NCBI GenBank assembly: GCA_947623765.1 | Contig: CANQIG010000005.1 | Coordinates: forward strand, 1-22,180 | Length of the DNA stretch: 22,180 nt | DNA from: an uncultured Clostridia bacterium | Lineage (GTDB): Bacteria > Bacillota > Clostridia > Oscillospirales > Acutalibacteraceae | Direction: 5' to 3' | Shown here: piece by piece, positions 1 through 7,612 of the stretch | Numbering within the stretch: the stretch's first letter is position 1 | How the letters are laid out: the number at the start of each line of letters is the position of its first letter | The notes under the pieces: generated by a model | Told to the model about the DNA's origin: nothing | What the model saw: the letters and a program-made list of their open reading frames with translations, nothing else | Databases searched by the model: none | Translations under genes and position numbers: made by a program

Positions 1-333
1 CCATACGCTGTGGCAGCCCCGGTCATGGAGCAGCGGATAGCGCAGGACCGCGGCGGCCACGGTGTTTTGCCCCGTCCTCAGATGCGGCAGCAGGTCCACG
101 GTCTCATAAAACCACACGCTGCGGTCGCCCTTTTCCGGCCCAAACTCCACACATTCCCCGTTGACGAACAGCTTGTACCGGGAATCCGCCGAGACCTTTG
201 CCTCGCAGCGGTCCGGCAGCGCCGCGAGCGTAAACTCCTTCCGGAACAGCACGAACTCCGGTCTCGTGTGCAGCGCGGCGTCCGGCTCGCCAGTCCACAT
301 CCAATCGGAAAGCGGCAAATTGCTCCAATTCAT
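1..333 (-). CDS. GH78-like alpha-L-rhamnosidase, N-terminal part only (runs off the left edge)
   Basis: The frame is open from an ATG at 333 to the window edge, giving 111 codons without a stop. A GGGAGGA ribosome site lies 7 nt upstream of the ATG. The visible N terminus has a beta-sandwich look: FRKEFTL near residue 31, then YKLFVNGE, FGPEKGD and a WFYETVDLLPHL stretch. This pattern is familiar from the N-terminal Bac_rhamnosid_N-type domain of bacterial alpha-L-rhamnosidases (GH78) and related exo-glycosidases, where it helps shape the sugar-binding site. The (alpha/alpha)6 catalytic domain, if present, lies outside the window, so the activity cannot be confirmed. No signal peptide is visible, which suggests a cytoplasmic enzyme acting on imported glycosides. 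It has its own promoter (386-415) and follows the terminator of the hexuronate operon, so it is a separate transcription unit. Another family with the same sandwich domain is possible. Confidence 0.6.
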   Translation of the reverse strand, partial: MNWSNLPLSDWMWTGEPDAALHTRPEFVLFRKEFTLAALPDRCEAKVSADSRYKLFVNGECVEFGPEKGDRSVWFYETVDLLPHLRTGQNTVAAAVLRYPLLHDRGCHSVW

Positions 334-385
334 CTCTCTGTCCTCCCTTGTTTTCGCGCGCGCACGCGCGCTGTTTCCTGCGCTT

Positions 386-415
386 ATTGTACAAAACCGG
401 TGCGCCCGCTGTCAA
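386..415 (-). promoter_or_regulatory. sigma-A type promoter of the rhamnosidase-like gene
   Basis: On the minus strand a perfect -35 TTGACA (410-415) is followed after 18 nt by a -10 TACAAT (386-391). The predicted start is near 379, leaving a leader of about 45 nt before the ATG at 333. The leader carries an alternating C/G tract (355-371). Confidence 0.75.
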
Positions 416-446
416 GCCCTTTTCAGCCTCTCAGCGCACACACAGA

Positions 447-471
447 CAAAAAGCGGGCCGAAAAGCCCGCT
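447..471 (-). terminator. rho-independent terminator of the hexuronate operon
   Basis: Read on the minus strand, a 7-bp stem AGCGGGC/GCCCGCT with a 6-nt loop is followed by TTTTT. It starts about 19 nt after the stop codon of the last operon gene (490-1671). Flanking ACACAGA/TCTGTGT sequences could lengthen the stem. Confidence 0.8.
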
Positions 472-489
472 CTGTGTGATCTTTCTTAT

Positions 490-1671
490 TTACCGCACCT
501 TCCACCGGTCGTTGTACGTGCCGGAGAGGTCGGCGATCTTCCCGTCGTCGACGGCGTCCTTCACCTTCGACGTGGCGCGGCGCTCGTTCAGGAGCGCGAG
601 GAACTTTTCCTCGTCCACCGGGATGCTCTGCGGCTCGCCCGTCCAGTCGGAGAGATGGATCGCGTTCGAGATCGAAAGCCCGTTGATACCCTCATAGCCC
701 GGCGCGAGCAGCGGCTCTCCGTAAAGCACCGCGTTCGCGAAGTTCTGCAAAATGCCGTTGTGCCCGAGCTCCACGTTGTCGCATTCGATCTCCTCCACGG
801 TCATCGGCGGCTGGGCGAAGCCCTCCTTCGAGGTGAAGCAGAACTCCCGTTCCGGGACCTCCAGCTTCCAGTGCAGGAGCTTCCCGTCCTCCCAGACGAG
901 CTTGCCCCTGTCGCCGGAGATCTCCAGCCGGTTCGTGCCGGGGCACTCGCCGGTCGTCGTGATGAACACGCCCGTCGCGCCGTTTGCATACTCGGCGTAG
1001 GCCGTCACGTCGTCCTCGACCTCGATGTTGTGCCAGCGTCCGTACTTGCAGTGGCCCGTGATCTTATTCGGCATCCCGAAGATCCATTGCCACAGGTCGA
1101 GGTTGTGCGGGCACTGGTTCGCGAGGACGCCGCCGCCCTCGCCGGCCCAGGTCGCGCGCCATGTGCCGCTGTCAAAATACGCCTGCGTGCGGTACCAGTT
1201 CGTGATGATCCACACGCAGCGCTTGAGCTCGCCGAGCGCGCCGCTCTGCACGATCTCCCGCATCTTCTGAAACTTCGGGTTCGTCCGCTGGTTGTACATG
1301 ATCCCGAAGACCTTCCCGCTGTTCTTCGCCGCCTCGTTCATCTCGCGGACGGCCTTCGTGTAGACGCCGGCGGGCTTTTCCGTCAGAACGTGCAGTCCCT
1401 TCGCGAAGCCCTCGACCGCGATCACCGGATGCAGGTAGTGCGGCGTCGCGATCAGGATCGCGGTGCAAAGGCCGCTTTCGAGCATCTCGTGATAATCCGC
1501 AAAGCACGGCACGCCGGGCAGGTTCTCCGCCGCCCACTTGCGCTTCCCCTCGGCGATGTCGCAGACCGCCGCGAGCTCCATGCCTTGGATGTTCCCGGAA
1601 AACAGGCTCTTCGCGTGCGCGGAACCCATGTTGCCGACGCCGATAATCCCCATTTTTACCGTTTCGCTCAT
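490..1671 (-). CDS. Gfo/Idh/MocA family NAD(P)-dependent sugar dehydrogenase
   Basis: A 393-residue protein of the Gfo/Idh/MocA family, cytoplasmic oxidoreductases that oxidise or reduce sugar and cyclitol hydroxyls with NAD(P). The N-terminal Rossmann fold has GVGNMG at residues 11-16. The family lysine is in TEKPAG (residue 99). The substrate-domain signature is GGGVLANQCPHNLD (179-192). Here the usual catalytic Asp of the D-x-G-x-H pattern is replaced by Asn and the glycine by Cys; as far as I recall this NQCPH variant recurs in one branch of the family and is not a lone mutation. It is the last gene of the minus-strand operon, 15 nt after the preceding stop codon, with a GGGAGGA ribosome site. 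Its position behind two TIM-barrel isomerase-like genes suggests it oxidises a sugar, perhaps at C3, before or after their action. The substrate cannot be read from sequence. Confidence 0.85.
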   Translation of the reverse strand: MSETVKMGIIGVGNMGSAHAKSLFSGNIQGMELAAVCDIAEGKRKWAAENLPGVPCFADYHEMLESGLCTAILIATPHYLHPVIAVEGFAKGLHVLTEKPAGVYTKAVREMNEAAKNSGKVFGIMYNQRTNPKFQKMREIVQSGALGELKRCVWIITNWYRTQAYFDSGTWRATWAGEGGGVLANQCPHNLDLWQWIFGMPNKITGHCKYGRWHNIEVEDDVTAYAEYANGATGVFITTTGECPGTNRLEISGDRGKLVWEDGKLLHWKLEVPEREFCFTSKEGFAQPPMTVEEIECDNVELGHNGILQNFANAVLYGEPLLAPGYEGINGLSISNAIHLSDWTGEPQSIPVDEEKFLALLNERRATSKVKDAVDDGKIADLSGTYNDRWKVR

Positions 1672-1686
1672 GCTTTTTCCTCCCTC

Positions 1687-2532
1687 TTAAAGCGCATTCA
1701 GGATCGTATGCAGCGCGTTTGCCGCCGCGTCAAACGCCTCGCGCGGCGACGCGAACGCGTATTTTCGCCGGACCTTCTCGCCCTGCAGCTGATCGAGGCC
1801 GACAAACTCGGAGAGATGCGGCTCGAGCGTCAGGATATATGTGCGGTCCGTTTCGGAAAGCGTCTTTAGAATGTACGGCACATCCCCCGCGCCCTCGCCC
1901 GCCGGGACGACCGTCCCGCTCTCCGGCAGCGCGTCCTTGATGTGCAGGTAGTCGATGCGCTCGCGAAGCGCCTCGAAATTCGTCTTCGGCACGTCGCCGC
2001 ACTGGATGTAATTCGCGGGATCAAACACACAGCGCAAAGTGGGCAGCGCTTCGTGCAGCTTTTGGACACGCGCCAGCATATCGCCGTAGATGCCCTTCTC
2101 GTTCTCGTGGCAGCAGTGGACACCGTTCGCCTCCGCGTATTCCACGAGTTTGCCGACGCGGTCGACGACCTCGCCGAAATACGGCTCAGGGTCTTCCCCC
2201 TTCGGCATATAAAAGCTGAACATCCGGATGCGCTCCGTCCCGAAAATATGCGCGAGCTCCACCGCGTGCCGGAACGATTCAAAATGCGGCGCGAAGTCGT
2301 CCTTGATCCCGATCTTCCCGATCGGCGAGCCGATCGCCGAGACGCCGATGCCTGCCGCGTCGAGCTTTTCCCTCGCCGCCTTCGCTTCCTGCTCCGTCAG
2401 CGCAAGGACCCCCTTGCCGTCGACGCCGCGCGGCTCGAGCAGGGTGATGCCGTTGTCCCGCAGCGCTTCGATCTGCGCGTCGAGTGCGGGGCTCGCTTCG
2501 TCGGCGAACGCCGAAAGAATAAACTTCGCCAT
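1687..2532 (-). CDS. sugar phosphate isomerase/epimerase-like TIM-barrel protein
   Basis: A 281-residue protein of the xylose isomerase-like/AP endonuclease 2 superfamily. These cytoplasmic TIM barrels use a divalent metal to isomerise, epimerise or eliminate on sugars and inositols. Likely metal ligands follow the family order: Glu143 in HENEKG, Asp171 in VFDPANY, His197 in YLHIKDA and Glu237 in TLEPHL. The N terminus (MAKFILSAFADE) fits a short-leader start, and a GGGGGAGA ribosome site lies just before the ATG at 2532. The gap to the preceding gene is 13 nt, so it is co-transcribed with the uxaC operon. Two paralogous barrels of this superfamily lie side by side here; they are clearly different in sequence and so not a recent duplication. 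The exact reaction is unknown. It does not look like mannonate dehydratase (UxuA). Confidence 0.8.
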   Translation of the reverse strand: MAKFILSAFADEASPALDAQIEALRDNGITLLEPRGVDGKGVLALTEQEAKAAREKLDAAGIGVSAIGSPIGKIGIKDDFAPHFESFRHAVELAHIFGTERIRMFSFYMPKGEDPEPYFGEVVDRVGKLVEYAEANGVHCCHENEKGIYGDMLARVQKLHEALPTLRCVFDPANYIQCGDVPKTNFEALRERIDYLHIKDALPESGTVVPAGEGAGDVPYILKTLSETDRTYILTLEPHLSEFVGLDQLQGEKVRRKYAFASPREAFDAAANALHTILNAL

Positions 2533-2545
2533 CGGATCTCCCCCT

Positions 2546-3310
2546 TTAGAACGTGCCGCCCAGCGCGAGCAGGTTTTTCGCGGAGAGCGCGAGCTCGTCG
2601 AACGGGCTCTTGCCGTAGCAGTCGTCCTGCTCGATCATCGCGCACGGAACGCCCGTGTCGGCCGCTGCCTGCAAAATCGCCTCGAAATTGATGTTGCCGT
2701 CCCCGACCGCCGCGAACCGCCGGTCAAACCCGGCCATCTTCGCGTCCTTCAGGTGCAGCACGTCGATCCGCCCCGCGAAGTTCAGGATCTCCTCCGCCGG
2801 GTCGCGCCCGCCGAACTGCGTCCAGTACACGTCGAGGATGAATCCCCAGCGCTCCGGGTCGGTCTCCTCGCGCATATGGTCGACGAGACACTTCCCGCCG
2901 ATCTTTTCATACTCGAACGCGTGGTTGTGGTAGTGCAGCTTCATCCCTGCCGCTTGGAGCTTCTTCGCGGCCTCGTCGTACTCCGCGAGGAACGTGCGCA
3001 CGCCCTCCAGCGAGCCGCGGTACTTCTCCGGCATCATGCCGATGCCGACGTTCCTGCACCCGAGGATCTCGTGCTCCCGGATGACGTTCTCGGTGTCGCC
3101 GAGAATGCGGTCTGGATTCGTGTGCGTCACGATGATCTCCAGCCCGTTCCCGTCGCAGATCTCCCGGATGGCCTTCGGGTCGATCGGCCCGAACGCGGAG
3201 ACCTGCAGCGTCTTGAACCCGATCTCCCGCAGCTTTCGCGCGGTCTCGCGCAGGTCGTTTTCGTTTTGGGCATATCCCCGAACGGTATAGCCCTGTGCGC
3301 CGATTTTCAA
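2546..3310 (-). CDS. sugar phosphate isomerase/epimerase-like TIM-barrel protein (IolE-like)
   Basis: A 254-residue TIM barrel of the same superfamily as its downstream neighbour. Candidate metal ligands are Glu133 in HNHAFEYEK, Asp160 in FILDVYW, His186 in VLHLKDAK and Glu227 in MIEQDD. The HYHNH stretch and the ILDVYW motif are typical of the branch that includes inosose dehydratase-like and 3-keto-sugar-processing proteins. The start at 3310 is supported by a GAGGAGGAG ribosome site about 9 nt upstream. It lies 21 nt after the histidine phosphatase gene and 13 nt before the next barrel. Operon context points to a role in uronate or oxidised-glycoside breakdown, but the substrate cannot be assigned. 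Confidence 0.8.
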   Translation of the reverse strand: MKIGAQGYTVRGYAQNENDLRETARKLREIGFKTLQVSAFGPIDPKAIREICDGNGLEIIVTHTNPDRILGDTENVIREHEILGCRNVGIGMMPEKYRGSLEGVRTFLAEYDEAAKKLQAAGMKLHYHNHAFEYEKIGGKCLVDHMREETDPERWGFILDVYWTQFGGRDPAEEILNFAGRIDVLHLKDAKMAGFDRRFAAVGDGNINFEAILQAAADTGVPCAMIEQDDCYGKSPFDELALSAKNLLALGGTF

Positions 3311-3331
3311 TACAAACTCCTCCTCTCGAGA

Positions 3332-3862
3332 TCAGATCTCATACATCTCCAACGCCGCGTTCCCCATCCCGTACCGGAAGAACGTCTCGTTGGTCATATC
3401 CAGAAAATAGGAGCGGATCACCCGGGCAACGCCGCCGTGACAGACGAGCAGGACCGTCTTCCCGGCGTATTTTTCGCGCACATCGTCCAGCAGGCCGTAG
3501 ACCCGATGCGCCACGCGCATATGCGACTCCCCGCCGGGATACCGCACGGCAAACTGCCGCTTGTTCTGCAGAAATTCCTGCCCGAACCGGCTCGTCCCCT
3601 CGAAGGAACCATAGTCCTGCTCGATCAGCCTGCCGTCGATCTCCACCGGAAGCCCGAGCGCCTCGCCCACCGCCGCGGCGGTCTGCCGCGCGCGCAGCAT
3701 CGGCGAAGAAACGATCACTTCGATCCCGCGGCCCAGCGCGTTTGCCGCGAGCGCCTCCGCCTGCTCCAATCCGTTCCCGTTGAGTGGGAGATCCGTCCTG
3801 CCGCAGATGCGGTTCTCGGCATTCCAATCGGTCTCCCCGTGCCGCGCCACATAGATTCGCAT
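3332..3862 (-). CDS. histidine phosphatase family protein (phosphoglycerate mutase-like)
   Basis: A 176-residue protein of the histidine phosphatase superfamily. The RHGE motif is at residues 7-10, with His8 as the expected phospho-acceptor. The second catalytic histidine is His142 in LVCHGG, and Glu81 in EQDYG is the likely proton donor. The length fits the small cytoplasmic phosphatases of the CobC/PhoE/GpmB type. It starts 1 nt after the stop codon of the SDR gene, implying translational coupling. Within a sugar-catabolic operon it most likely dephosphorylates a sugar phosphate, either as a bypass or to relieve toxic build-up; this is inference. No cobalamin genes are nearby, so a CobC role is unlikely. 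Confidence 0.8.
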   Translation of the reverse strand: MRIYVARHGETDWNAENRICGRTDLPLNGNGLEQAEALAANALGRGIEVIVSSPMLRARQTAAAVGEALGLPVEIDGRLIEQDYGSFEGTSRFGQEFLQNKRQFAVRYPGGESHMRVAHRVYGLLDDVREKYAGKTVLLVCHGGVARVIRSYFLDMTNETFFRYGMGNAALEMYEI

Positions 3863-3863
3863 C

Positions 3864-4679
3864 TTACACCCCGCTGTACGCGGAGAATCCGCCGTCCACC
3901 GGGACCGTCACGCCGGTCACGAACCCGGCGGCTTCATTGTCCAAAAGGAAGCGCAGCGTTCCGAAAAGCTCCTCCGGCTCGCCGAACCGCCCCATGGGCG
4001 TCTGGGAAATGATCTTCCGGCTGCGGTCGGTCAGGCTGCCGTCCTCGTTGTAGAGCAGCGTGCGGTTCTGGTTCGTCGCGAAGAACCCCGGCGCGATCGC
4101 GTTGACGCGGATGTTCGCCCCGGCGAAATGCACGGCGAGCCACTGCGTGAAGTTCGTGACGGCGGCCTTCGCCGCACTGTACGCCGGGATCTTCGTCAGC
4201 GGCGTGAACGCGTTCATCGAAGACACGTTGAGGATCGTGCCGCCCGTCTCGAGCATATCGAGCGCGAATTCCTGCGTCGTCAGCAGCGTGCCGAGGAAAT
4301 TGAGGTTGAACACGAAGCTCACGCCCGCCTCGTCGAGATCGAAGAACGAGCGGACGCTCTCGTCCGCAAGATCTTCCGGCCGGTAATACTCGTTCGTCGT
4401 CGTGCCCTTCGGATGGTTGCCGCCCGCGCCGTTCACGAGCGCATCGCACTTCCCGAAGACCTTTTTGGTCTCCTCGTGCGCCGCCTTCAGGCTCTCCTTC
4501 TCCAGAACGTTCGCCTTGACCGCGAACGCCTTCCCGCCTTCCGCCCGAATCTCCTCTGCGACCTTCTCCGCCGCGTCCAGATTCAGGTCCAGTACCGCCA
4601 CATGGTGGCCGTCCTTCGCGAGCGCCTTCGCGAACGCGCCGCACAGCACGCCGCCCGCTCCAGTGATGACAATATTCAT
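3864..4679 (-). CDS. uxuB: SDR-family D-fructuronate reductase (D-mannonate oxidoreductase)
   Basis: A 271-residue short-chain dehydrogenase/reductase. The cofactor loop is GAGGVLCG (7-14). The structural motif NGAGG is at 83-87, the catalytic Ser is at 153/154, and the Tyr-x-x-x-Lys pair is Tyr167/Lys171 in AYSAAKAA. The C terminus, ending PVDGGFSAYSGV, matches the pattern I know for the YjmF-type SDR D-mannonate oxidoreductase of Firmicutes. That enzyme reduces D-fructuronate to D-mannonate with NAD(P)H and is unrelated to the long-chain UxuB of E. coli. It lies directly downstream of uxaC, whose product is D-fructuronate, which supports the call. An AGGAGGA ribosome site precedes the ATG at 4679. 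The next steps (UxuA, KdgK, KdgA) are not in the window. A gluconate 5-dehydrogenase-like role is the main alternative. Confidence 0.8.
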   Translation of the reverse strand: MNIVITGAGGVLCGAFAKALAKDGHHVAVLDLNLDAAEKVAEEIRAEGGKAFAVKANVLEKESLKAAHEETKKVFGKCDALVNGAGGNHPKGTTTNEYYRPEDLADESVRSFFDLDEAGVSFVFNLNFLGTLLTTQEFALDMLETGGTILNVSSMNAFTPLTKIPAYSAAKAAVTNFTQWLAVHFAGANIRVNAIAPGFFATNQNRTLLYNEDGSLTDRSRKIISQTPMGRFGEPEELFGTLRFLLDNEAAGFVTGVTVPVDGGFSAYSGV

Positions 4680-4751
4680 GAATGCTTCCTCCTGTTTTTG
4701 TTTCCCTTGAATTTTCGTATTACAGATTATTTCGTTGTATTACTTCGTCTC

Positions 4752-6110
4752 TTAATTGAAGATCGTCCGCGCGTTTTCCACGCAGACGCGGCGCATCAGC
4801 GTCTCGGCCGCCTTCTCGCTGAGGAACGCGCCGTCGTCGAGCTCGCGCGCGAGCCGGTTCGCGAACACGCGGCGGAAATAGTCGTGCCGCGCGTACGAGA
4901 GAAAGCTCCGGCTGTCGGTGAGCATCCCGTAGAACGTCCCGATATGGCACGTCTCCATCAGGATGTCCAGCTGCTCCTCCATGCCGCGCCGGTGGTCGCA
5001 GAACCACCACGCCGCGCCGGGCACCACGTCCCGGAAGCTCCCCGCCGCCGTGGCGAGCGCCATATACATCGCGGGCTCGAGCGTATAGAGGATCGTCTTC
5101 GGCAGCCCGCCGCCCTGCGCCATCGCGTCGAGCAGCGCGGTCACGTCCCGCTGCGGGATCATGTCCCCCACGCAGTCCCCGCCGACGTCCGGCCCGGCGG
5201 ACGCAAAGAGCGCCGAGTTCGCGTTGCGCTTGACCCCGAGATGCAGCTGCATCGTGACGCCGCGCGCCCGATACGCATTCGCCAGGAACACATACATCTC
5301 AAAGAGGAAATCCCGGTACTCCGGCTCCGTCACGCTCTCCCCGGCGAGCGCGTTCCGGAAGGTCTGCGCCGGGTCGCAGCGGAGGTCTCGCTTCGGAAAC
5401 GATTCGATCCCGACGTCGCTGATCCGGCAGCCGTGCGCGCAGAAGAAATCCAGACGCTTTTCGAGCGCCTCTTTCAGATCCGAGAGCGTGCGGATCTCCG
5501 TGCCCGCCGCTTTCCCGAGCCGTTCGATGTACGCCGGGTATCCTTTCGCGAGCAGATTGACCGCGTTGTCCGTGCGGAAGGACGGAACGACGCGCACGGA
5601 GAGCGTACCGTCCGCCGCGATCTTTTCGTGCCATTCCAGCGGATCCGCCGGGTCGTCGGTCGTGGCGCAGAGCTCCACGCGGCTCATCTCCATCAGCTTC
5701 CTCGGGGAGAGATGCTTCTCCCGGATGACCGCGTTCGCGCGGTCGAAGATCGCGTCCGCACTCTCTGCAGAAAGCGCGTCCTCGATCCCGAAGAACTGCG
5801 AGAGCTCCATATGGGACCAGACGTAAAGCGGGTTCCCCGCCGCCGTCTCCACGCACGCGGCGTACGCCCGGAACTTCTCCCTCGGGTCCGCGTCCCCGGT
5901 GACGAGGCGCTCGTCCACCCCCGCGGCGCGCATCAGCCGCCATTTGTAGTGGTCCCCGCCGAGCCACATCGCCGCGATGTCCGTGAACTCCCTGTCCTCG
6001 AAAATGTCCTTCGGGGGGAGGTGGCAGTGGTAATCCACGATGGGAAGATCCCGGACGAGCGAATAGAGCCGTTTCGCCGTCTCGCTTTTCAGAAAAAGAT
6101 CGTCGCGCAT
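4752..6110 (-). CDS. uxaC: glucuronate (uronate) isomerase
   Basis: UxaC interconverts D-glucuronate with D-fructuronate and D-galacturonate with D-tagaturonate. It is a cytoplasmic member of the amidohydrolase superfamily. The 452-residue protein shows the metal-site motif DYHCHL at residues 26-31, then TTDDPAD and a C-terminal TDSRSF...RHDYFRR block, all characteristic of the family; length is close to the usual 460-470. The frame is open upstream to an ATG at 6185, but I place the start at the ATG at 6110. The promoter's -10 (6142-6147) lies inside the longer version, and family homology starts near MRDDLFLKSE. The ribosome site is modest (AAGTGAG). It is the first gene of the six-gene minus-strand operon; 72 nt separate it from uxuB. 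Confidence 0.92.
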   Translation of the reverse strand: MRDDLFLKSETAKRLYSLVRDLPIVDYHCHLPPKDIFEDREFTDIAAMWLGGDHYKWRLMRAAGVDERLVTGDADPREKFRAYAACVETAAGNPLYVWSHMELSQFFGIEDALSAESADAIFDRANAVIREKHLSPRKLMEMSRVELCATTDDPADPLEWHEKIAADGTLSVRVVPSFRTDNAVNLLAKGYPAYIERLGKAAGTEIRTLSDLKEALEKRLDFFCAHGCRISDVGIESFPKRDLRCDPAQTFRNALAGESVTEPEYRDFLFEMYVFLANAYRARGVTMQLHLGVKRNANSALFASAGPDVGGDCVGDMIPQRDVTALLDAMAQGGGLPKTILYTLEPAMYMALATAAGSFRDVVPGAAWWFCDHRRGMEEQLDILMETCHIGTFYGMLTDSRSFLSYARHDYFRRVFANRLARELDDGAFLSEKAAETLMRRVCVENARTIFN

Positions 6111-6141
6111 AATCTCACTTCTTTCCGTTTTCTTTTCCGTA

Positions 6142-6170
6142 AGTATAGCATAAAAATCCACGGATGAAAA
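6142..6170 (-). promoter_or_regulatory. promoter of the uxaC operon
   Basis: On the minus strand a -35 TTTTCA (6165-6170) is separated by 17 nt from a -10 TATACT (6142-6147), which is preceded by an extended TGC. The predicted start is near 6135, giving a leader of about 25 nt to the ATG at 6110. It lies just past the terminator of the upstream unit. No clear operator palindrome was seen around it. Confidence 0.75.
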
Positions 6171-6191
6171 GGGTTTCCCTATCATTTTTTG

Positions 6192-6225
6192 AAAAAACGC
6201 GGAGGCCGCCCGGGTCCTCCGCGTT
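6192..6225 (-). terminator. rho-independent terminator of the SpoIID-like/peptidoglycan-binding unit
   Basis: A perfect 10-bp stem (AACGCGGAGG at 6196-6205, CCTCCGCGTT at 6216-6225) has a 10-nt loop. On the minus strand it runs into six T residues. It lies about 30 nt past the stop codon of the gene at 6256-7605. Confidence 0.85.
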
Positions 6226-6255
6226 CGATTTTGCGCTTTCTGCTGTCTCCGCAGT

Positions 6256-7605
6256 CTACGCGCTTCGCGCGAGCGCCGCGATGCGCTCCCACGTCAGCGG
6301 GCCGACGATCCCGTTCGCCTCGGCGCATTCCCGGCGCTGCACCGCTTTCACCGCCTGCTCTGTCTGCACGCCGAAAATGCCGTCGACCGCGATCTGCGGG
6401 ATCGACGGCTCCGCCCGCCGCGCGAGGAGCAGCAGCTCCTGCAGGTCGCGGACCTCGTCGCCCCGGCTCCCCCGCAGCAGGAACTTTCCGGGGTAGAGGT
6501 AGCTGTTCTCCGGCAGCGCGTTTTCCGGCACGTTTCGCACCGTGTCCCGGTAAACGGACAGCAGTTTGTCGGCGCTTTTCACCCCGAGGATCCCGTCAGG
6601 CACGAGGCCCCAGCGCCGCTGGAACGCTTCCAGCGCGGCCCGCGTCTCCCTGCCGAAGATCCCGTCGACGCGCAGCTGAGGGATCGTGTCGTCAAAATAC
6701 GCCACGACGGCAAGGAGATACTGCATCTGCCGGACCAGCACGCCGCTGTCCCCCTCCCGCAGCACGTTCGGGTAGAAGGCCTCGATCTCCTCGAGGGAGA
6801 TCCCCTCGGAATAGAGCTCGTTCAACCGCTTGATCCCGTTGTAGATCGACTTGATCTTGTACCATGTCGCCTTCCCGACGATCCCGTCCTGCGTTAGGTT
6901 GAAAATACTCTGGAACTTTCGGACGGCGTCCACGGTGTCCTGCGTATAATACCCGTTGATCTGCGGGATCTTCGGGATCGCAGGGTAGTTCCCCGCGATC
7001 CGGTTGAGCTGCCGCTGGATGATCCGCACGTCCTCCCCAACGCTCCCGAAGCGCAGCGCGCGCCCCGGGTAGGACTCCCCGATGTCCGCGACCGGCGCGT
7101 CCGTGACGATCCGCAGATCCTGCCCGTAGTAGTACCGGAGGATGGGCAGCGGCATCAGCCCCTCCTCCGCGAGCGCGACGCTCCCCCACTGGGAGAGCCC
7201 CGCGCACTTCGAGGTCGTGCCGTTGCAGTACTGGGTGAAATACGGCTGGATCTGCTCCCCCTTGACCGCGTAGTTGTTGAAGATCCCGTCGACGATCTTC
7301 GAGATGTTCTCGAAGATGTCCCTGTCCTTGACGAATTTCTGGTCGTACTGCGTCGTGGAGGTGATGTCGAAATCGTACCCCCGGCTGCGGTAGTATTCGG
7401 TGTAAACGCGGTTCATCGCATACGAGATCTGCGCTAAGATGTTCGCGCGAAGCGCCGCGTCCGGCCATGTGGGGTAGATCTCGCTGCTCGCCACGTTCTT
7501 GATATAGTCCGGAAAGGACACGCGCACGTTTTCCGCCGCGGCGTTCGGAAGGCCGAGATGGACCGTGATGTTCGCCGGGACGACCGGCCGCAGATAAATC
7601 GCCAT
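6256..7605 (-). CDS. SpoIID-like domain protein with three peptidoglycan-binding repeats
   Basis: A 449-residue protein. Residues about 30-160 resemble the SpoIID/LytB-type region of clostridial spore or cell-wall proteins: VASSEIYPTWP, then NRVYTEYYRSRGYDFD, then CAGLSQWGS. Three PG_binding_1-like repeats follow at about 184-255, 281-355 and 376-445, each opening with LR.GS.G..V and carrying a (V/I)DGIFG- or DGIVG-like turn. The start at ATG 7605 is chosen because it lies 7 nt after the stop of the preceding gene, with a GTGAGG site. A longer frame to 7671 would overlap that gene and adds a low-complexity, Ser/Arg-rich extension. No signal peptide or membrane segment is visible, which is odd for a wall-binding protein; action within the mother cell or on the forespore is one explanation. 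The family is common in spore-forming Clostridia, but its substrate is not established here. Confidence 0.8.
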   Translation of the reverse strand: MAIYLRPVVPANITVHLGLPNAAAENVRVSFPDYIKNVASSEIYPTWPDAALRANILAQISYAMNRVYTEYYRSRGYDFDITSTTQYDQKFVKDRDIFENISKIVDGIFNNYAVKGEQIQPYFTQYCNGTTSKCAGLSQWGSVALAEEGLMPLPILRYYYGQDLRIVTDAPVADIGESYPGRALRFGSVGEDVRIIQRQLNRIAGNYPAIPKIPQINGYYTQDTVDAVRKFQSIFNLTQDGIVGKATWYKIKSIYNGIKRLNELYSEGISLEEIEAFYPNVLREGDSGVLVRQMQYLLAVVAYFDDTIPQLRVDGIFGRETRAALEAFQRRWGLVPDGILGVKSADKLLSVYRDTVRNVPENALPENSYLYPGKFLLRGSRGDEVRDLQELLLLARRAEPSIPQIAVDGIFGVQTEQAVKAVQRRECAEANGIVGPLTWERIAALARSA

Positions 7606-7612
7606 ATTCGCC

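Noticed and set aside
1687..3310. One of the TIM barrels as mannonate dehydratase UxuA
   Set aside because: Both are shorter than UxuA and carry the xylose isomerase-like metal-ligand pattern without UxuA-specific motifs that I know.
3332..3862. Histidine phosphatase as CobC (cobalamin synthesis)
   Set aside because: No cobalamin genes are nearby, and the gene is coupled to a sugar-catabolic operon.
10..6167. Very long open frames on the plus strand opposite the minus-strand operon (for example 10-1869, 2228-4012 and 4128-6167)
   Set aside because: They are Arg/Leu/Ala/Val-rich translations antisense to well-recognised genes. They have no domain motifs or ribosome sites and are typical of G+C-rich DNA with strong third-position bias.
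6111..6185. N-terminal extension of uxaC to an ATG at 6185
   Set aside because: The predicted -10 and -35 lie within this extension, it has no ribosome site, and family similarity starts at the ATG at 6110.
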